NCBI RefSeq assembly: GCF_001545115.1
Contig: NZ_FCNU01000011.1
Coordinates: forward strand, 332,985-396,984
DNA length: 64,000 bases
Reading direction: 5' to 3'
Source of the DNA: Candidatus Protochlamydia phocaeensis
GTDB taxonomy: Bacteria; Chlamydiota; Chlamydiia; Chlamydiales; Parachlamydiaceae
A program made the translations under genes and the position numbers. Below are positions 1 through 10,300 of this stretch, piece by piece. The notes beneath the pieces were generated by a model, which saw only the letters and a program-made list of their open reading frames with translations, made no database searches and was not told where the DNA came from. Every line of letters starts with the position of its first letter. Position 1 is the first letter of the stretch.

Positions 1-93
1 ATCTCAATTGCCGGATTTGAAAGGGAAATCCCATATACCTATATACCTGAACCTATGGACTTTAATCAAATACATACTTATTTAATTTTTTAT

Positions 94-122
94 TTGACAT
101 TTCACCAAAGAAGACTTATTCG
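94..122 (+). promoter_or_regulatory. Candidate sigma70-type promoter of the first gene
   Basis: TTGACA at 94-99, a 17-base spacer, then TATTCG at 117-122. The -35 box is perfect and the -10 box is weak. The expected transcription start near 129 falls upstream of the ATG at 153 and would exclude the ATG at 129, which supports the later start codon. This is pattern matching only. Confidence 0.45.
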
Positions 123-152
123 TGAGATATGGACGGCACGCAAGGATCTATC

Positions 153-3100
153 ATGTTAAATAGCCCTCATATTTCTGCTTCCGAATCCAATTTGAAGGAA
201 AAAGAGCTGATCGCTTCTTTCCCTGTTTCCGCAACTTGCAGTGCTCTAAAACCCAAGTGGTTATCTAAAATTGCCAACAATCGCCAGCACATTTCGCATT
301 TCATAAGCGAGATAAGAGCGGAAAAGGATTTCTCTATCTCGTCTTTAGATGGTAAAAATGTCAATATAGAAACCCTAACTGTCATTGAAAAACCGCGGTT
401 GAGCCAAGAGCATTTATTAAATACCATTTCAAATTTATCTTTAAGCCTTCTTGTCCCCCCTGAACCCATCGAGGAAATTGCCGACACCTCTTCTCCACCC
501 GTGCAAGAGAAGCAACTTATCCAATGGCTGAAGGAGAAAGGATATACGACTCTGGCAGAAAGGCTGGCGGCACAAAGCGGTTATCCCTGGGATGAGATTA
601 AGACTATTCGCAGCCCTATTTTAATTGAGCAGCTTGTCGATCTTTATCTGCTCTGCCGCTATAAAGAAGGGGATGCTTCCCGCTCTTCCACAGAGAGATT
701 CTTGAACTTTGCCCTCAATTTAGCCAAAATGGCAACTGCAACCAATGTCAAATCTCATTATCATCATTCTAAGGAATTAGTAGAGGATGCCAAACAAGTC
801 TTAGGGCAATTGATTTTCCTTATCAATAAAGATCCCGCTTTGGCCATTCAGGCTATTGAAACGCCTCATTACAATCAAATTTTGGAAAATTTGAATAATG
901 AATTCAATATTGCCATTCAAGAGATCTGCCATCGTCTGCAGGACCATTATGTCGCCCACTATGAGACGAGGTTGCAGTCGCCAGAAATCGCTCTCCACAC
1001 CATGATTCCCGTTGAGATTGCCAAAGCTTTATTAACGGATATTGGAACGATCAATGTAGGCATTATTGATATTTTATCGGATATCTTTTTATCGGCTGAG
1101 GAAAAGCATTTCGACCACGAAGCGAATTTATCTTATGCCTTAAAGCTTTTACAACGCTCTCCCAAGCTAAGGGCCGATTTTGAGACAATTCACCGGCCTA
1201 AAAATGCCAAAACGCCTTCTAATGAAGTTATTAGGGCGTCTTTAGGCTTGTCTCCCGATGATCCCATTAACGATGTCCAAGCACGCCTGACTGCTTTAAT
1301 TGCGCTGCTTTCGCATTTAAGGCAAGGAGAAGATGGATCTTGCTTTGCTGTTTCGCTCGCCATTGAAATTTTATCCGCTCATTTAGGCTTCTGCTTAAAA
1401 GATCTTTGCCAGCTTCTGCATGAAAGCAAATTGACCCGGCATATCAAAAATGCCCGCAAAGACATTCCCTTTGTCAAGCGCATCAGTGACGAAAATATCA
1501 ATAAAACGATTATTGTGGATTCATCCGGCTGCATCATCATAGAGGGTCAAAAACGAGCGGAGCTATGGGAAGCGCCCGGAATTCGGGCAGCTTGCACAGC
1601 ACTGGGATTAAAAAATGGTAAAGAAGCCATTTTAACCGTCCTACAAGAGCTTTCTTCTACTAAAGAGCAGCAGTATGAAGTCAGCGTTAAAATCCTTCTT
1701 CAAAAACTCAGCGAATATGCGTTGGCATTAAATAAGAAAAAAGAGGCCATAGGAGAAATTTTTGCCCAAGCCTGTTTTGCCTTCAGTTCCCAAACCTCCC
1801 AGCCTTTACTAAAAGTGTGGGAAAATGCCATAGCAGGCATGGCAGAAGCAGAGGAAGGGAGCATGATTAAAACAGCCATTTTAGAGTCAACCCTTGATGC
1901 TTTGCAATTTAAATTAGGGGAATTGCATATTCCTCCTTCACGCTTATTGCAGCGCTTCTTTTTGAATATTCAAAAAATGCTATACGAACGCATCCGGTTG
2001 CAATATGACCCGACAATCAGGGGAAAAGGAGAAGAAGATCATATTAGCGTAGGAGGATTCGTCTTATATCAAGACAGCAAGCGTATCGATCATGCCGAAG
2101 CTTTTCGCGATTTCATTTTGAATATCCTTTTAGAGGTGATAAAGAAAATAAAAAGCACTCAATTATCCAGCGAAGAGATCAATCAGTTGAACGAAACCAT
2201 TGATATTTTAACTCCTTATATTGATTCTACCGAATTTATGGGATACCTGCTGGCCAAATATCATCCGGCCAATACGTCTGCTGTTCAAATGCTCTCGAAA
2301 GGATTGGTCCCCGATTATAAAAACTTGGAATTCACCCCATGGATGACTCAAACAGGCAATAACTCTAAAGCTGTTCTAAAAGTCTACTTAGAGGCTGATC
2401 AGCCCTTTACGGCTGAACGTTTTGTGTCAGGAGAAGCGGAAGAAGCGTTAGCTAACATTATTGAAATGTGCAAACGCATGTCCGAAGACGAAAAAAAATT
2501 GTTTTTAGAGAATCCCAATAAACTCAAGCCCTTTTGCATTCATGGAAAGCACCGCTCTCCTTTTATGGCAGGCAACCCTTCGTTAGCCAAGGCTTGGCAG
2601 CAAGAATGCCCGACAACGCAATGGATTAAAGACTATGTTTTAAATCCGGGAAAAGAAATTGCCAATGCGACTCTCGATTCCGTCACTAAAGCGAATTTAA
2701 TTGAAAGACTGAGAGCAATCTTGCCCGAATTCCTGCAAGCAGATACAGCCGATAAATGCCTTACCCTTATCGATCAAATACCGGAACCGCTCACGATTCA
2801 GCACTATCGTCAGAACATTTTAGAAATTTGCAAAAGAATGCATATAAAGCATGCGTTTAATCTGGATAAAATTGCGCGTCAAATTGATACTGCGCTCTGT
2901 CAGTCTTTAGAGCCCAACTTAAAAAAGCAGCTAGAAGATTCCGCCGTTCATTTTGCCGATACTAACTGGTCCAGCGAGACGCATGACATCCATTTTTGCT
3001 TTGCCGTTAATCCCGGAACCGGCAAGTTGGAATTGTGGGAAGTTTATTCTAATGGCAGCCATTTCAATGCCCTTGATCAAAATTATTGGCTGTTCAATCA

Positions 3101-3182
3101 AAGATGGGAATTTTTGACTATTCCAAGCGAACTTATACGGGATGATAGTTTGGATCTACCGGATGCGTCCTCTCATGCATAA
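153..3182 (+). CDS. Large protein of unknown function with papain-like cysteine-protease motifs
   Basis: I do not recognise the family. The ATG at 153 is preferred over the in-frame ATG at 129 because AAGGA (142-146) lies six bases upstream of it and a promoter-like sequence ends at 122; this gives 1,009 residues. The protein is soluble and mostly helical, with no signal peptide or membrane segment. Near residue 397 is a GEDGSCFAVSLA motif, close to the GSCWAFS nucleophile box of papain-type peptidases. Near the C-terminus, residues about 930-975, comes FADTNW, then HDIH (about 944-947), VNPGTG and LELWEV, which is compatible with a catalytic His and a following Asn or Asp strand. The gap between Cys and His (about 550 residues) is far longer than in papain, so a protease role is inference. 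A secreted effector is possible in this accessory context. Confidence 0.75.
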   Translation: MLNSPHISASESNLKEKELIASFPVSATCSALKPKWLSKIANNRQHISHFISEIRAEKDFSISSLDGKNVNIETLTVIEKPRLSQEHLLNTISNLSLSLLVPPEPIEEIADTSSPPVQEKQLIQWLKEKGYTTLAERLAAQSGYPWDEIKTIRSPILIEQLVDLYLLCRYKEGDASRSSTERFLNFALNLAKMATATNVKSHYHHSKELVEDAKQVLGQLIFLINKDPALAIQAIETPHYNQILENLNNEFNIAIQEICHRLQDHYVAHYETRLQSPEIALHTMIPVEIAKALLTDIGTINVGIIDILSDIFLSAEEKHFDHEANLSYALKLLQRSPKLRADFETIHRPKNAKTPSNEVIRASLGLSPDDPINDVQARLTALIALLSHLRQGEDGSCFAVSLAIEILSAHLGFCLKDLCQLLHESKLTRHIKNARKDIPFVKRISDENINKTIIVDSSGCIIIEGQKRAELWEAPGIRAACTALGLKNGKEAILTVLQELSSTKEQQYEVSVKILLQKLSEYALALNKKKEAIGEIFAQACFAFSSQTSQPLLKVWENAIAGMAEAEEGSMIKTAILESTLDALQFKLGELHIPPSRLLQRFFLNIQKMLYERIRLQYDPTIRGKGEEDHISVGGFVLYQDSKRIDHAEAFRDFILNILLEVIKKIKSTQLSSEEINQLNETIDILTPYIDSTEFMGYLLAKYHPANTSAVQMLSKGLVPDYKNLEFTPWMTQTGNNSKAVLKVYLEADQPFTAERFVSGEAEEALANIIEMCKRMSEDEKKLFLENPNKLKPFCIHGKHRSPFMAGNPSLAKAWQQECPTTQWIKDYVLNPGKEIANATLDSVTKANLIERLRAILPEFLQADTADKCLTLIDQIPEPLTIQHYRQNILEICKRMHIKHAFNLDKIARQIDTALCQSLEPNLKKQLEDSAVHFADTNWSSETHDIHFCFAVNPGTGKLELWEVYSNGSHFNALDQNYWLFNQRWEFLTIPSELIRDDSLDLPDASSHA

Positions 3183-3528
3183 AAACCTGCGTTTGAAGTT
3201 TTTTTGTCCTTTGTAATGACGTAAAAGCGCTTGCCATTCGTTCATCTCCAACGCTTTGACGCAGTCGAAAGAGTAAAAAACTCCATACTCCGATTAAAAG
3301 GCTGTATTAAAAGTGCTTCAATAAGCATGCATGTATTCATGCCCTCCTCATTTTTCACCCTGCCTTTATTCTTCCTATTTTTCCCTTTCAATTTGCGTGT
3401 TGAGGCTTTTAGCACTTGCTTTAAAAAAGCTAAAAATTTTATTGACCATTTAAGAGGTAGGTTCATTGAATAGCGCTAATTCGAAAGAATGGCGTAAATT
3501 ACAATTTTTATTAATAAAAGGAATCTAT
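3183..3528. other. Gene-poor stretch
   Basis: No convincing gene. Two overlapping open frames on opposite strands (about 74-80 codons) look like chance: neither has a Shine-Dalgarno sequence or recognisable protein features. A TTTTAGC/GCTAAAA inverted repeat at about 3407-3435 could form a weak hairpin ahead of the next gene. Confidence 0.4.
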
Positions 3529-4029
3529 ATGTCTTTAGCTTGCTTAAATCCGGGCTCCCCCCTTTCTTATATGTCTTATTCGGAGGTTAGTTTTTCACCT
3601 GGCAAACCACCTTCCTATATGCACAATGAATCTGGCGACAGTTTTCTCTATTCGGAAGAAGATTTAGAGGAAATCTCCTTTCTCCCTGTCATTGAACTGA
3701 ATGGCAAAAAGGTCATTTTTACTCTAAGTCCTCAACACCAGCCAGCCCTCTATTATAAAAAGCGTTTCATTTCCACCATACGCGATGTTTTACAGCTTGT
3801 GAGATTTTTTCCCTCTTTAGATCAAGAATTGCTCGATAAAATTGCGACGATGACGAATTATTTATATAAGGGAACCGATTATGAGTATCTTCCCCACTCT
3901 GCTAAGATGAAGGAAGAAGAAATTTATTTCATGGTCAAGCATGAATGCGAACTTTGCAAAGTCAAGTTGCCTCTATCAGAAAAAAATTGTGAAGTCATTT
4001 ATGAAGAAGCGGATGAAATAGAAGTCTAG
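3529..4029 (+). CDS. Hypothetical protein, paralogue of the next gene
   Basis: Unrecognised 166-residue soluble protein. The ATG at 3529 is chosen because AAAAGGA (3516-3522) sits six bases upstream; the frame stays open for 21 more codons upstream without a ribosome site. After a Ser/Pro/Tyr-rich head (about residues 1-50), the body has the pattern LNGKKVIF, then a helical segment with LLDKIATMTNYLYKG, then IYFMVKHE and a C-terminal strand. The same order of elements, including the NYLYKG/NFLIKG helix, recurs in the gene at 4138, so the two appear to be a diverged tandem duplication. No catalytic motif was seen. A host-interaction or structural role is possible but unsupported. Confidence 0.7.
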   Translation: MSLACLNPGSPLSYMSYSEVSFSPGKPPSYMHNESGDSFLYSEEDLEEISFLPVIELNGKKVIFTLSPQHQPALYYKKRFISTIRDVLQLVRFFPSLDQELLDKIATMTNYLYKGTDYEYLPHSAKMKEEEIYFMVKHECELCKVKLPLSEKNCEVIYEEADEIEV

Positions 4030-4137
4030 GCCTGATTGACAAACTGACATTTAAAGGGTAAATTAAAAAGAATCAAATAAAATTTAGAGAATGCTCCCCT
4101 CCTCTTAAGAAAAGGAGGCCAAAAGAAAGGCTTCTTT

Positions 4138-4611
4138 ATGAAAACATGTATTCAAGTGCTTCATCTCGATCAAGCCACCCTTTACTTTTTCTTTGATCAA
4201 GATCACCTGCCAGCGATTCAAATAGAAGGCGTCAAATATACGTCTTTATATCAACTATGCCGCGATTTTCCACATTTATTAGCGCCTAAGCAAATAGAAA
4301 AAATGGCAAAAATTGCCAATTTTTTAATTAAGGGCTTAGAATTCCAATATATTGAAAATATCAACGCCTTTAAAGAAGATTATTTCCAACGTTTGGAGGC
4401 TGGGCAAACCGCGTTGCTTCAAAACATGCCTTGCTTAAATGATTATGGCATATATGATGTATCCATCATGCATCATCCTAAAATCCACAATGGCAAGCTT
4501 ATCTTCTTTGTCAAACAAGATTACACCCATCTCCCCTATAAAGCTTCGTTGGACTTTCCTTTAAAAGATGAAAATTTTTCCATTCATTATGAGTTACTGC
4601 CCGCTATTTAA
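4138..4611 (+). CDS. Hypothetical protein, paralogue of the previous gene
   Basis: Unrecognised 157-residue soluble protein. The ATG at 4138 follows AAAGAAAGG (4122-4130) at seven bases. A helical segment, QIEKMAKIANFLIKGLEFQYI, matches the corresponding helix of the upstream gene (LLDKIATMTNYLYKG), and both continue into an IFFVK/IYFMVK strand and a final IHYE/VIYEE strand. This copy has an insert of about 30 residues between the helix and the strand. Upstream, CCTCCT at 4098-4103 can pair with AGGAGG at 4113-4118, forming a small hairpin that leaves the nearer ribosome site free. It converges on the minus-strand gene ending at 4618, with six bases between. Confidence 0.7.
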   Translation: MKTCIQVLHLDQATLYFFFDQDHLPAIQIEGVKYTSLYQLCRDFPHLLAPKQIEKMAKIANFLIKGLEFQYIENINAFKEDYFQRLEAGQTALLQNMPCLNDYGIYDVSIMHHPKIHNGKLIFFVKQDYTHLPYKASLDFPLKDENFSIHYELLPAI

Positions 4612-4617
4612 TGCCTG

Positions 4618-6426
4618 TTAATACGTTTCAATAGCTGGAGTTAAGTATCTAGTCTCTAAATCAATTCTAGAAAAAATATCTGGCGGATTATTCCTTAAAC
4701 GAGATTTCAATTCCCTTAATTGTTGCTGAAGCTCCTCTATTTCTCCATTTAATTGGCTGTAGCCACTTGAAAAGCGATGCTTAGTTTGCCAAGCCTGCAA
4801 AGCGCTTTGATAAGTATGAATGAGAGCTTCATTAAGAGAAGACACAGGCCTTTCAAGCAAAGAACGCGTCTCTAATAAGAAATTCGTCGTGACCATCCTT
4901 TCATCAAATCGCACCCATTTTCGATGATAAGCATTGATAAAGGTAAAGGATTGCTGCCAGACTTCTTCATCAATAAACTCGCGCAAGCAAGAGGGGTCAT
5001 TCCCAAAAAAATTGAGCAAATGCTTAATCGTCATCAAGCTGAATAAAGCCGTTTGCATGCTGACATACGTGCAGTTGCCTGTTTCTTGCGATGGAAGGTT
5101 TTCGTAATGAATGCGTACCCCTCCCAATTCCCGTTCAATGTCTGAGCAATTGAAATGCTGGGCAGATGTAACCTCTTGTCTTCTAGATAGCTGGCGGATG
5201 ACTTCTTTTGTCACAAGCGAGCGGTCTGGAATCCGGAAGAGATGAATGCCTGGCTGCGTTCCTGACCCTGCACCGCGATTGCAATACATTAAATAATCTC
5301 CGAAGAAAATGGCGCCTGTCGCATGCCAATCATACCCGGCGCCAATACTAATGGGCCCAATAAACTCAGAGGCTTGAATGCGAGCAGCAATCGCTTCAAT
5401 TTCCCTATCGCTAATAGAATCGCTAGACGTCGTCTGATTCATCGCTTCAACAATCCAACGCTGGCTATCTTCGTCAAAAAAAGGATCTATTTTGGCAAAA
5501 TCTTCAAAAGAAGCCGCAATCATGGGAATCGTAAAAGCTTCACAAAATCCCTCGAGATTGACGTTCTTCCCGGTAGGCAAATCAACGGTCCCCTCTAAAT
5601 GGCAGGCATGTCCAAAGCGTTTTAAACTGAAAGTCAGATATTGTTCCAAGTTGGCTTCTTTCTGGCTCTTTAAGGCCGGCAAGCTAATGGCCTGAACATG
5701 TTTTCTTGTTTCAGCTGTTGTTTGCGAGCGCAATAAGGCTGTTCCTTGCACTTCGCCTTTGAATCCATATTTTGTCAATTGATCGAACGGATCAGCAGTA
5801 AATCCCAGCGTGCTTAAAATACAGTGCGCTCCCTGCCTTTCTCCCTCGGTAAGTGCTTGTTCTTTTTGCGCCAATAAACGCTCAATCCCCCCTTCATTAA
5901 AAAATGCCTCCCATGAAAAAGGAAGCTCTCCCGAAGGCACAAGCGATTCCCTTGGAGTAGGAAGAGAAATCGATCGAGAAGAGGGTAAAGGGAGGATAGG
6001 CTCGTTTTCTCCCGCTAATAACGACGGCTGCTCTAGTTTTAGGGATACATCCGATCGAGGCACGATTCTAGGCACAATCGATGTAGCACCTCTAGATAGT
6101 CTAGGCCTTGCGCCTGTAATGGAAGGCTGGCCGCTCGATTCGATAGAAGGAAGAAGCACAATCCTTTCGTTTGGGCTTGCTGATCTAATCGATTCTTCAA
6201 GCTGATTAACCGATTGAGGGGCTTGGGGGCTCTTATAGAAGAGCGAGAAGATATAATTGGCCAAAGCCAGTACTTGCCTGACAAGCGTACAAACAACTGC
6301 AGCGGCTAACTGATAAACTGTCCGGCCTAGCCAAATGACAGAATTGATTGCCTTATCCGTACAAGATTTCACAGGAGAACACAAAAGCTCAGCCGTTCTA
6401 ATCGGCGAAAATGAACATGTTGTCAT
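4618..6426 (-). CDS. Inc-like membrane-anchored protein with a permuted cysteine-protease-like domain
   Basis: Length 602 residues. A bilobed hydrophobic stretch at about residues 27-65 resembles the membrane anchor of chlamydial inclusion-membrane (Inc) proteins. A Ser/Pro/Arg-rich linker follows to about residue 165. The C-terminal half carries GYDWHATGA with His at about 368, then YLMYCNRGAG, and later ETGNCTYVSM with Cys at about 452. A His before an Asn strand and then a GNC box is compatible with a circularly permuted papain-like fold, as seen in several bacterial effector peptidases; this is inference. The last 100 residues are helical and probably coiled-coil. The ATG at 6426 has no clear Shine-Dalgarno, and upstream DNA is AT-rich. 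It could equally be a non-catalytic membrane effector. Confidence 0.75.
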   Translation of the reverse strand: MTTCSFSPIRTAELLCSPVKSCTDKAINSVIWLGRTVYQLAAAVVCTLVRQVLALANYIFSLFYKSPQAPQSVNQLEESIRSASPNERIVLLPSIESSGQPSITGARPRLSRGATSIVPRIVPRSDVSLKLEQPSLLAGENEPILPLPSSRSISLPTPRESLVPSGELPFSWEAFFNEGGIERLLAQKEQALTEGERQGAHCILSTLGFTADPFDQLTKYGFKGEVQGTALLRSQTTAETRKHVQAISLPALKSQKEANLEQYLTFSLKRFGHACHLEGTVDLPTGKNVNLEGFCEAFTIPMIAASFEDFAKIDPFFDEDSQRWIVEAMNQTTSSDSISDREIEAIAARIQASEFIGPISIGAGYDWHATGAIFFGDYLMYCNRGAGSGTQPGIHLFRIPDRSLVTKEVIRQLSRRQEVTSAQHFNCSDIERELGGVRIHYENLPSQETGNCTYVSMQTALFSLMTIKHLLNFFGNDPSCLREFIDEEVWQQSFTFINAYHRKWVRFDERMVTTNFLLETRSLLERPVSSLNEALIHTYQSALQAWQTKHRFSSGYSQLNGEIEELQQQLRELKSRLRNNPPDIFSRIDLETRYLTPAIETY

Positions 6427-6695
6427 AAATCAAATAAAAATATTTATTATTAAAATGTTAAATAATTTAAAACCATAGGACACAATTGTTAAAATTTAAT
6501 TAAGAAAAAATTAAAAGATTCGATCAATCTTAAATAAAAAAAAACAATCTTACAAACTTTGATGAAATATTATTTTTTCTTTGATAAAAGAAAGATGGAT
6601 GAGCAAAGTTAGATTCCTGAATAGGCAAATAAGAAAAAATTTGTTTCTAAATGAAGTCGATTCCTTGAGTATAAACGCATAAATTAAGGTGCTAT

Positions 6696-6995
6696 ATGAG
6701 AAAAATGATTTGGGCAGCTGCGGCCTTTTTACTTTTATCCTCCACTTCCGGATATGCGCTTTTGCCTCCTCTTTATGAGGGAGTCCGAGAGATTAAGTCC
6801 ATTTTGACAAGCAAAGAATTTGGAGAAAAGCTGCATTCCGGCGAAGTCCTTGTTGCCATTCAAAAGAATGACGCTGGATATGAAATCACGACCAATCAGC
6901 ACCATCTACAGATTGATGTAAAATACGAGCAGACCGGACGGATTGGTCCAGCCGAATATACACTCTATTTTCATGACCCTGTTCCGATTAAATAA
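6696..6995 (+). CDS. Small secreted hypothetical protein
   Basis: A 99-residue protein starting at the ATG at 6696, with AAGG seven bases upstream. The N-terminus is a clear Sec signal peptide: RK, a hydrophobic core AAAAFLLLSS, and a probable cleavage after GYA near residue 21. The mature part of about 78 residues has alternating strand-like segments ending in YTLYFHDPVP and no cysteine. It is likely periplasmic or surface-exposed. The family is not recognised, and no operon partner is evident: the next gene (uvrA) lies beyond two terminator-like hairpins. Confidence 0.75.
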   Translation: MRKMIWAAAAFLLLSSTSGYALLPPLYEGVREIKSILTSKEFGEKLHSGEVLVAIQKNDAGYEITTNQHHLQIDVKYEQTGRIGPAEYTLYFHDPVPIK

Positions 6996-7070
6996 GGCAA
7001 CTGGCATTTCTAGGGCATATCGCCAATTCCCCTTCATCCATATGGGCAATACGCCTAGGGCGTAAAAGGG

Positions 7071-7149
7071 CTTGTTCAGCAGCTTGAGCGAACGGCTGCT
7101 GAACAAGCGTAGAGTTAATGAGTCGACAACTCGCTAAACTCTCTTTTTA
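7071..7149 (+). terminator. Double hairpin with T-run between the secreted protein and uvrA
   Basis: A perfect 13-bp stem, CTTGTTCAGCAGC (7071-7083) with GCTGCTGAACAAG (7095-7107), is followed by a second interrupted stem, AGAGTT (7111-7116) with AACTCT (7137-7142), and then a T-run. The second hairpin is the likelier intrinsic terminator. The 6996-7363 gap holds no other gene. Confidence 0.55.
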
Positions 7150-7363
7150 ATTACTTTAGGTTCAACAGCTTGTTTTAAAAATTTAAAACGATTATAATTA
7201 ATATGTCCAGATGGGTTGTTTGTATAAATAGCCCTGTTCCCTCATTTTCATCCCGCTTATTCCCAACGATTACAAGCCTTTTCTTCACTCCTTAGATTTA
7301 TTCGTTTTCTTGCATTGAATTTTATGCTATGCTTATTGCTTAAATTTTCACAAGTAGCTGAAT

Positions 7364-10300
7364 ATGAATCACGAAAATATTGTTTTAAAAAAAGTTTGCG
7401 TTCACAACTTGAAATCCGTGGATTTGACGCTTGATAAAAACGAGCTCATTGTTTTTACAGGCGTATCGGGTTCCGGAAAGTCCTCTTTGGCATTTGACAC
7501 CATTTATACGGAAGGCCAAAGGCGCTATGTCGAATCCCTGTCCACTTTTGCAAGGCGCCAATTGGGCGAACTGGCCAAGCCGGACCTCGAGCATGCCAGC
7601 GGTATTTCCCCCACAATTTCTATTGAACAGAAAACTGCAGGCCGCAATCCCCGTTCGACGGTTGGGACATTGACCGAAATTTATGACTACTTGCGCGTTC
7701 TTTATGCCCGGATAGGCATTCCTCATTGTCCTGTCAGCGGAGAGCCTGTTACGCCGCAAAGCCGCGAGCGCATTATTAAATCAGTCCAAAACCTGCCCGC
7801 GCGTACAAAATTGATTATACTGGCTCCTTATGCGCATGGAAAAAAGGCTGAATTCAAAGAAGACTTTCAAGATCTCATCCGCAAAGGATTCATGCGTGCT
7901 CGTGTGGACGGCCAAATCATCAATCTGACAGACGAGCTTGTTTTAGATGGCAATGTCGCACACGACGTCGATGTCGTGATCGACCGATTAACTGTCGATC
8001 CCAATGCCTATTCGCGCATTGCCGATTCCCTTAGCCAGGCGCTTCAGCTCGGTCAAGGCGTATGCAGCGTACTGGATGCCGATTCGCAAAATGAGCAGCT
8101 ATTTTCTATGCATGCCTACTCTCCAAAGTCAGGCCTTTCCTATACATCTCTTGAACCGCATGATTTTTCTTTTAACAGTCCGTCCGGCATGTGCCCTCGC
8201 TGCCACGGCATGGGAACGATTCATGAATTCAACCTAGACATGATCATTGACCCAAACTTGAGCATTGCTGAGGACTGCTGTTCAATTGCCAGCTCTTATC
8301 AAACTGTCCGCTATGGCAATATTTACGACAATTTGGCCGAACAATATCACTTTAGCGTCCATACGCCTTGGAAACGCTTATCGGCCCAAGCCCGCAAAGT
8401 CTTCTTATATGGAACGGACAAAAAATGGACGCGCATGCACTTTGTGCATCCCGTGACGGGTGCGCGCTGGACCGATCATATTCAATGGAAAGGTGTTTTG
8501 CACGACGCTCATAGCCGTTTTGCAGAAGCAAAAAGCGAAAACTACCGCAAAAAGATGCAAAAGCTCATGAGCATCCAAACGTGCCCCGACTGCCAAGGGC
8601 AGCGCTTAAAGCCTTATCCTGCCGCGACGCTGTTGCAAGGCAAACGCATCAGCGAATTGACAGAAATGACCGTCGCTGACTGTCAGCAGTTCTTTGAAAA
8701 CCTCCGCTTGTCTGAACAAGAGAGATTGATAGCCGAGGAACTGCTCAAAGAAATTCGTCAACGCCTTCAGTTTTTGATGGAAGTCGGCTTGCATTATTTG
8801 GCGCTGAATCGAACGGCCCCTACCCTTTCCGGAGGAGAGGCCCAGCGCGTCCGCCTTGCCTCGCAAATCGGCTGCGGCCTAGTCGGCATTACCTATATAT
8901 TGGACGAACCTTCCATCGGCTTGCATCCGCGCGACAACCGCAAACTGATCGAGACGCTCAAGCACTTGCGCAATATGGGCAATACGGTGATTGTCGTCGA
9001 ACACGATGAGGAGACCATTTGGGAGGCTGACCGCATCGTGGACTTTGGCCCGGGCGCAGGAGTGAAAGGCGGCCAAATCATTGTCAACGGTGACTTAACG
9101 GACTTAATTGAAAGCCCTCATTCTTTAACGGGAGATTATCTAACGGGCAGGCGCCAAATCCCAATTCCCAAAAAAAGGCGCAAGCCCCAGAAAAGCGAAT
9201 TGGAAATCAAGGGAGCCAGCCATCACAACCTTAAAAATGTCGATGCCAAGATTCCTTTAGGACTTTTCGTAGCTGTAACGGGAGTATCGGGATCGGGCAA
9301 ATCCTCTTTGATTACAGACATCCTTTATCCGGCCCTCTCCAATGAACTGCATGGAGGCGAGCACTTTGTCGGTCCCCATCAATCCATTAAAGGCATGGAG
9401 CTGGTCGACAAGGTCATTGCAATAGACCAATCTCCCATTGGCCGCAACCCTCGTTCCAATCCCGCCACCTATATTAAACTATTCGATGAAATCCGTGACC
9501 TTTTTAGCCAACTGCCCGAAAGCCAGGCAAGAGGCTATAAGCCAGGGCGATTCAGCTTCAATGTAAAAGAAGGCTCCTGTTCGCAATGCGAGGGAATGGG
9601 AATGGTAAAAGTCGACATGGACTTTATGGAAGACGCCTGGGTGGATTGCCCTTTATGTAAGACCAAACGCTTCGATCCCGAAACGCTGTCCGTTCTCTAT
9701 AAAGGAAAAAACATTTACGACATTTTGGAAATGGATGTATCCGAGGCTTTGGAATTTTTCGACTCCATTCCTTCAATCAAGCATAAGCTAGAGACGCTGC
9801 AGCAAGTCGGAATGGAGTACATCAAGCTTGGTCAATCGTCCACGACTTTATCCGGCGGAGAAGCTCAGCGCATTAAGCTAGCCAAAGAGCTCGTGCGTCC
9901 GGCGACGGGAAAAACGCTTTATATTTTGGACGAGCCAACGACAGGACTTCATTTTCATGACATTGAACACCTCCTAAAAGTTCTTCATACCCTTGTCGAA
10001 AAAGGCAATACCGTGCTTGTCATCGAGCACAACATGGATGTTGTCAAAACGGCAGATTGGATTATCGATTTAGGGCCGGAAGGCGGAGCAATGGGAGGAC
10101 AAATCGTCGCCAAAGGGCATCCAGAGCAAATTGCCAAATTAGATACGCCGACAGGCCATGCAGTCCGGCATGCGCTTTTTCCGAATATCGAGGAGAAAAT
10201 TCAAACCGCACTGCAAAAAGGCAAGCTGCGCCGTCAAACGCAGAAAGCGCGTGACTCTGCCCTCATTCGCGACATTACAGTCGTCGGCGCCGAGCAGAAC

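Noticed and set aside
31..51. Short tandem repeat of a CCTATATA-like unit at the window start
   Set aside because: Only about two and a half copies of an 8-9 base AT-rich unit; not enough to call a functional repeat.
3231..3473. Overlapping open frames of 74-80 codons on both strands
   Set aside because: The plus frame needs a non-ATG start, no ribosome site precedes either, the products have no recognisable features, and both could be chance in a noncoding gap.
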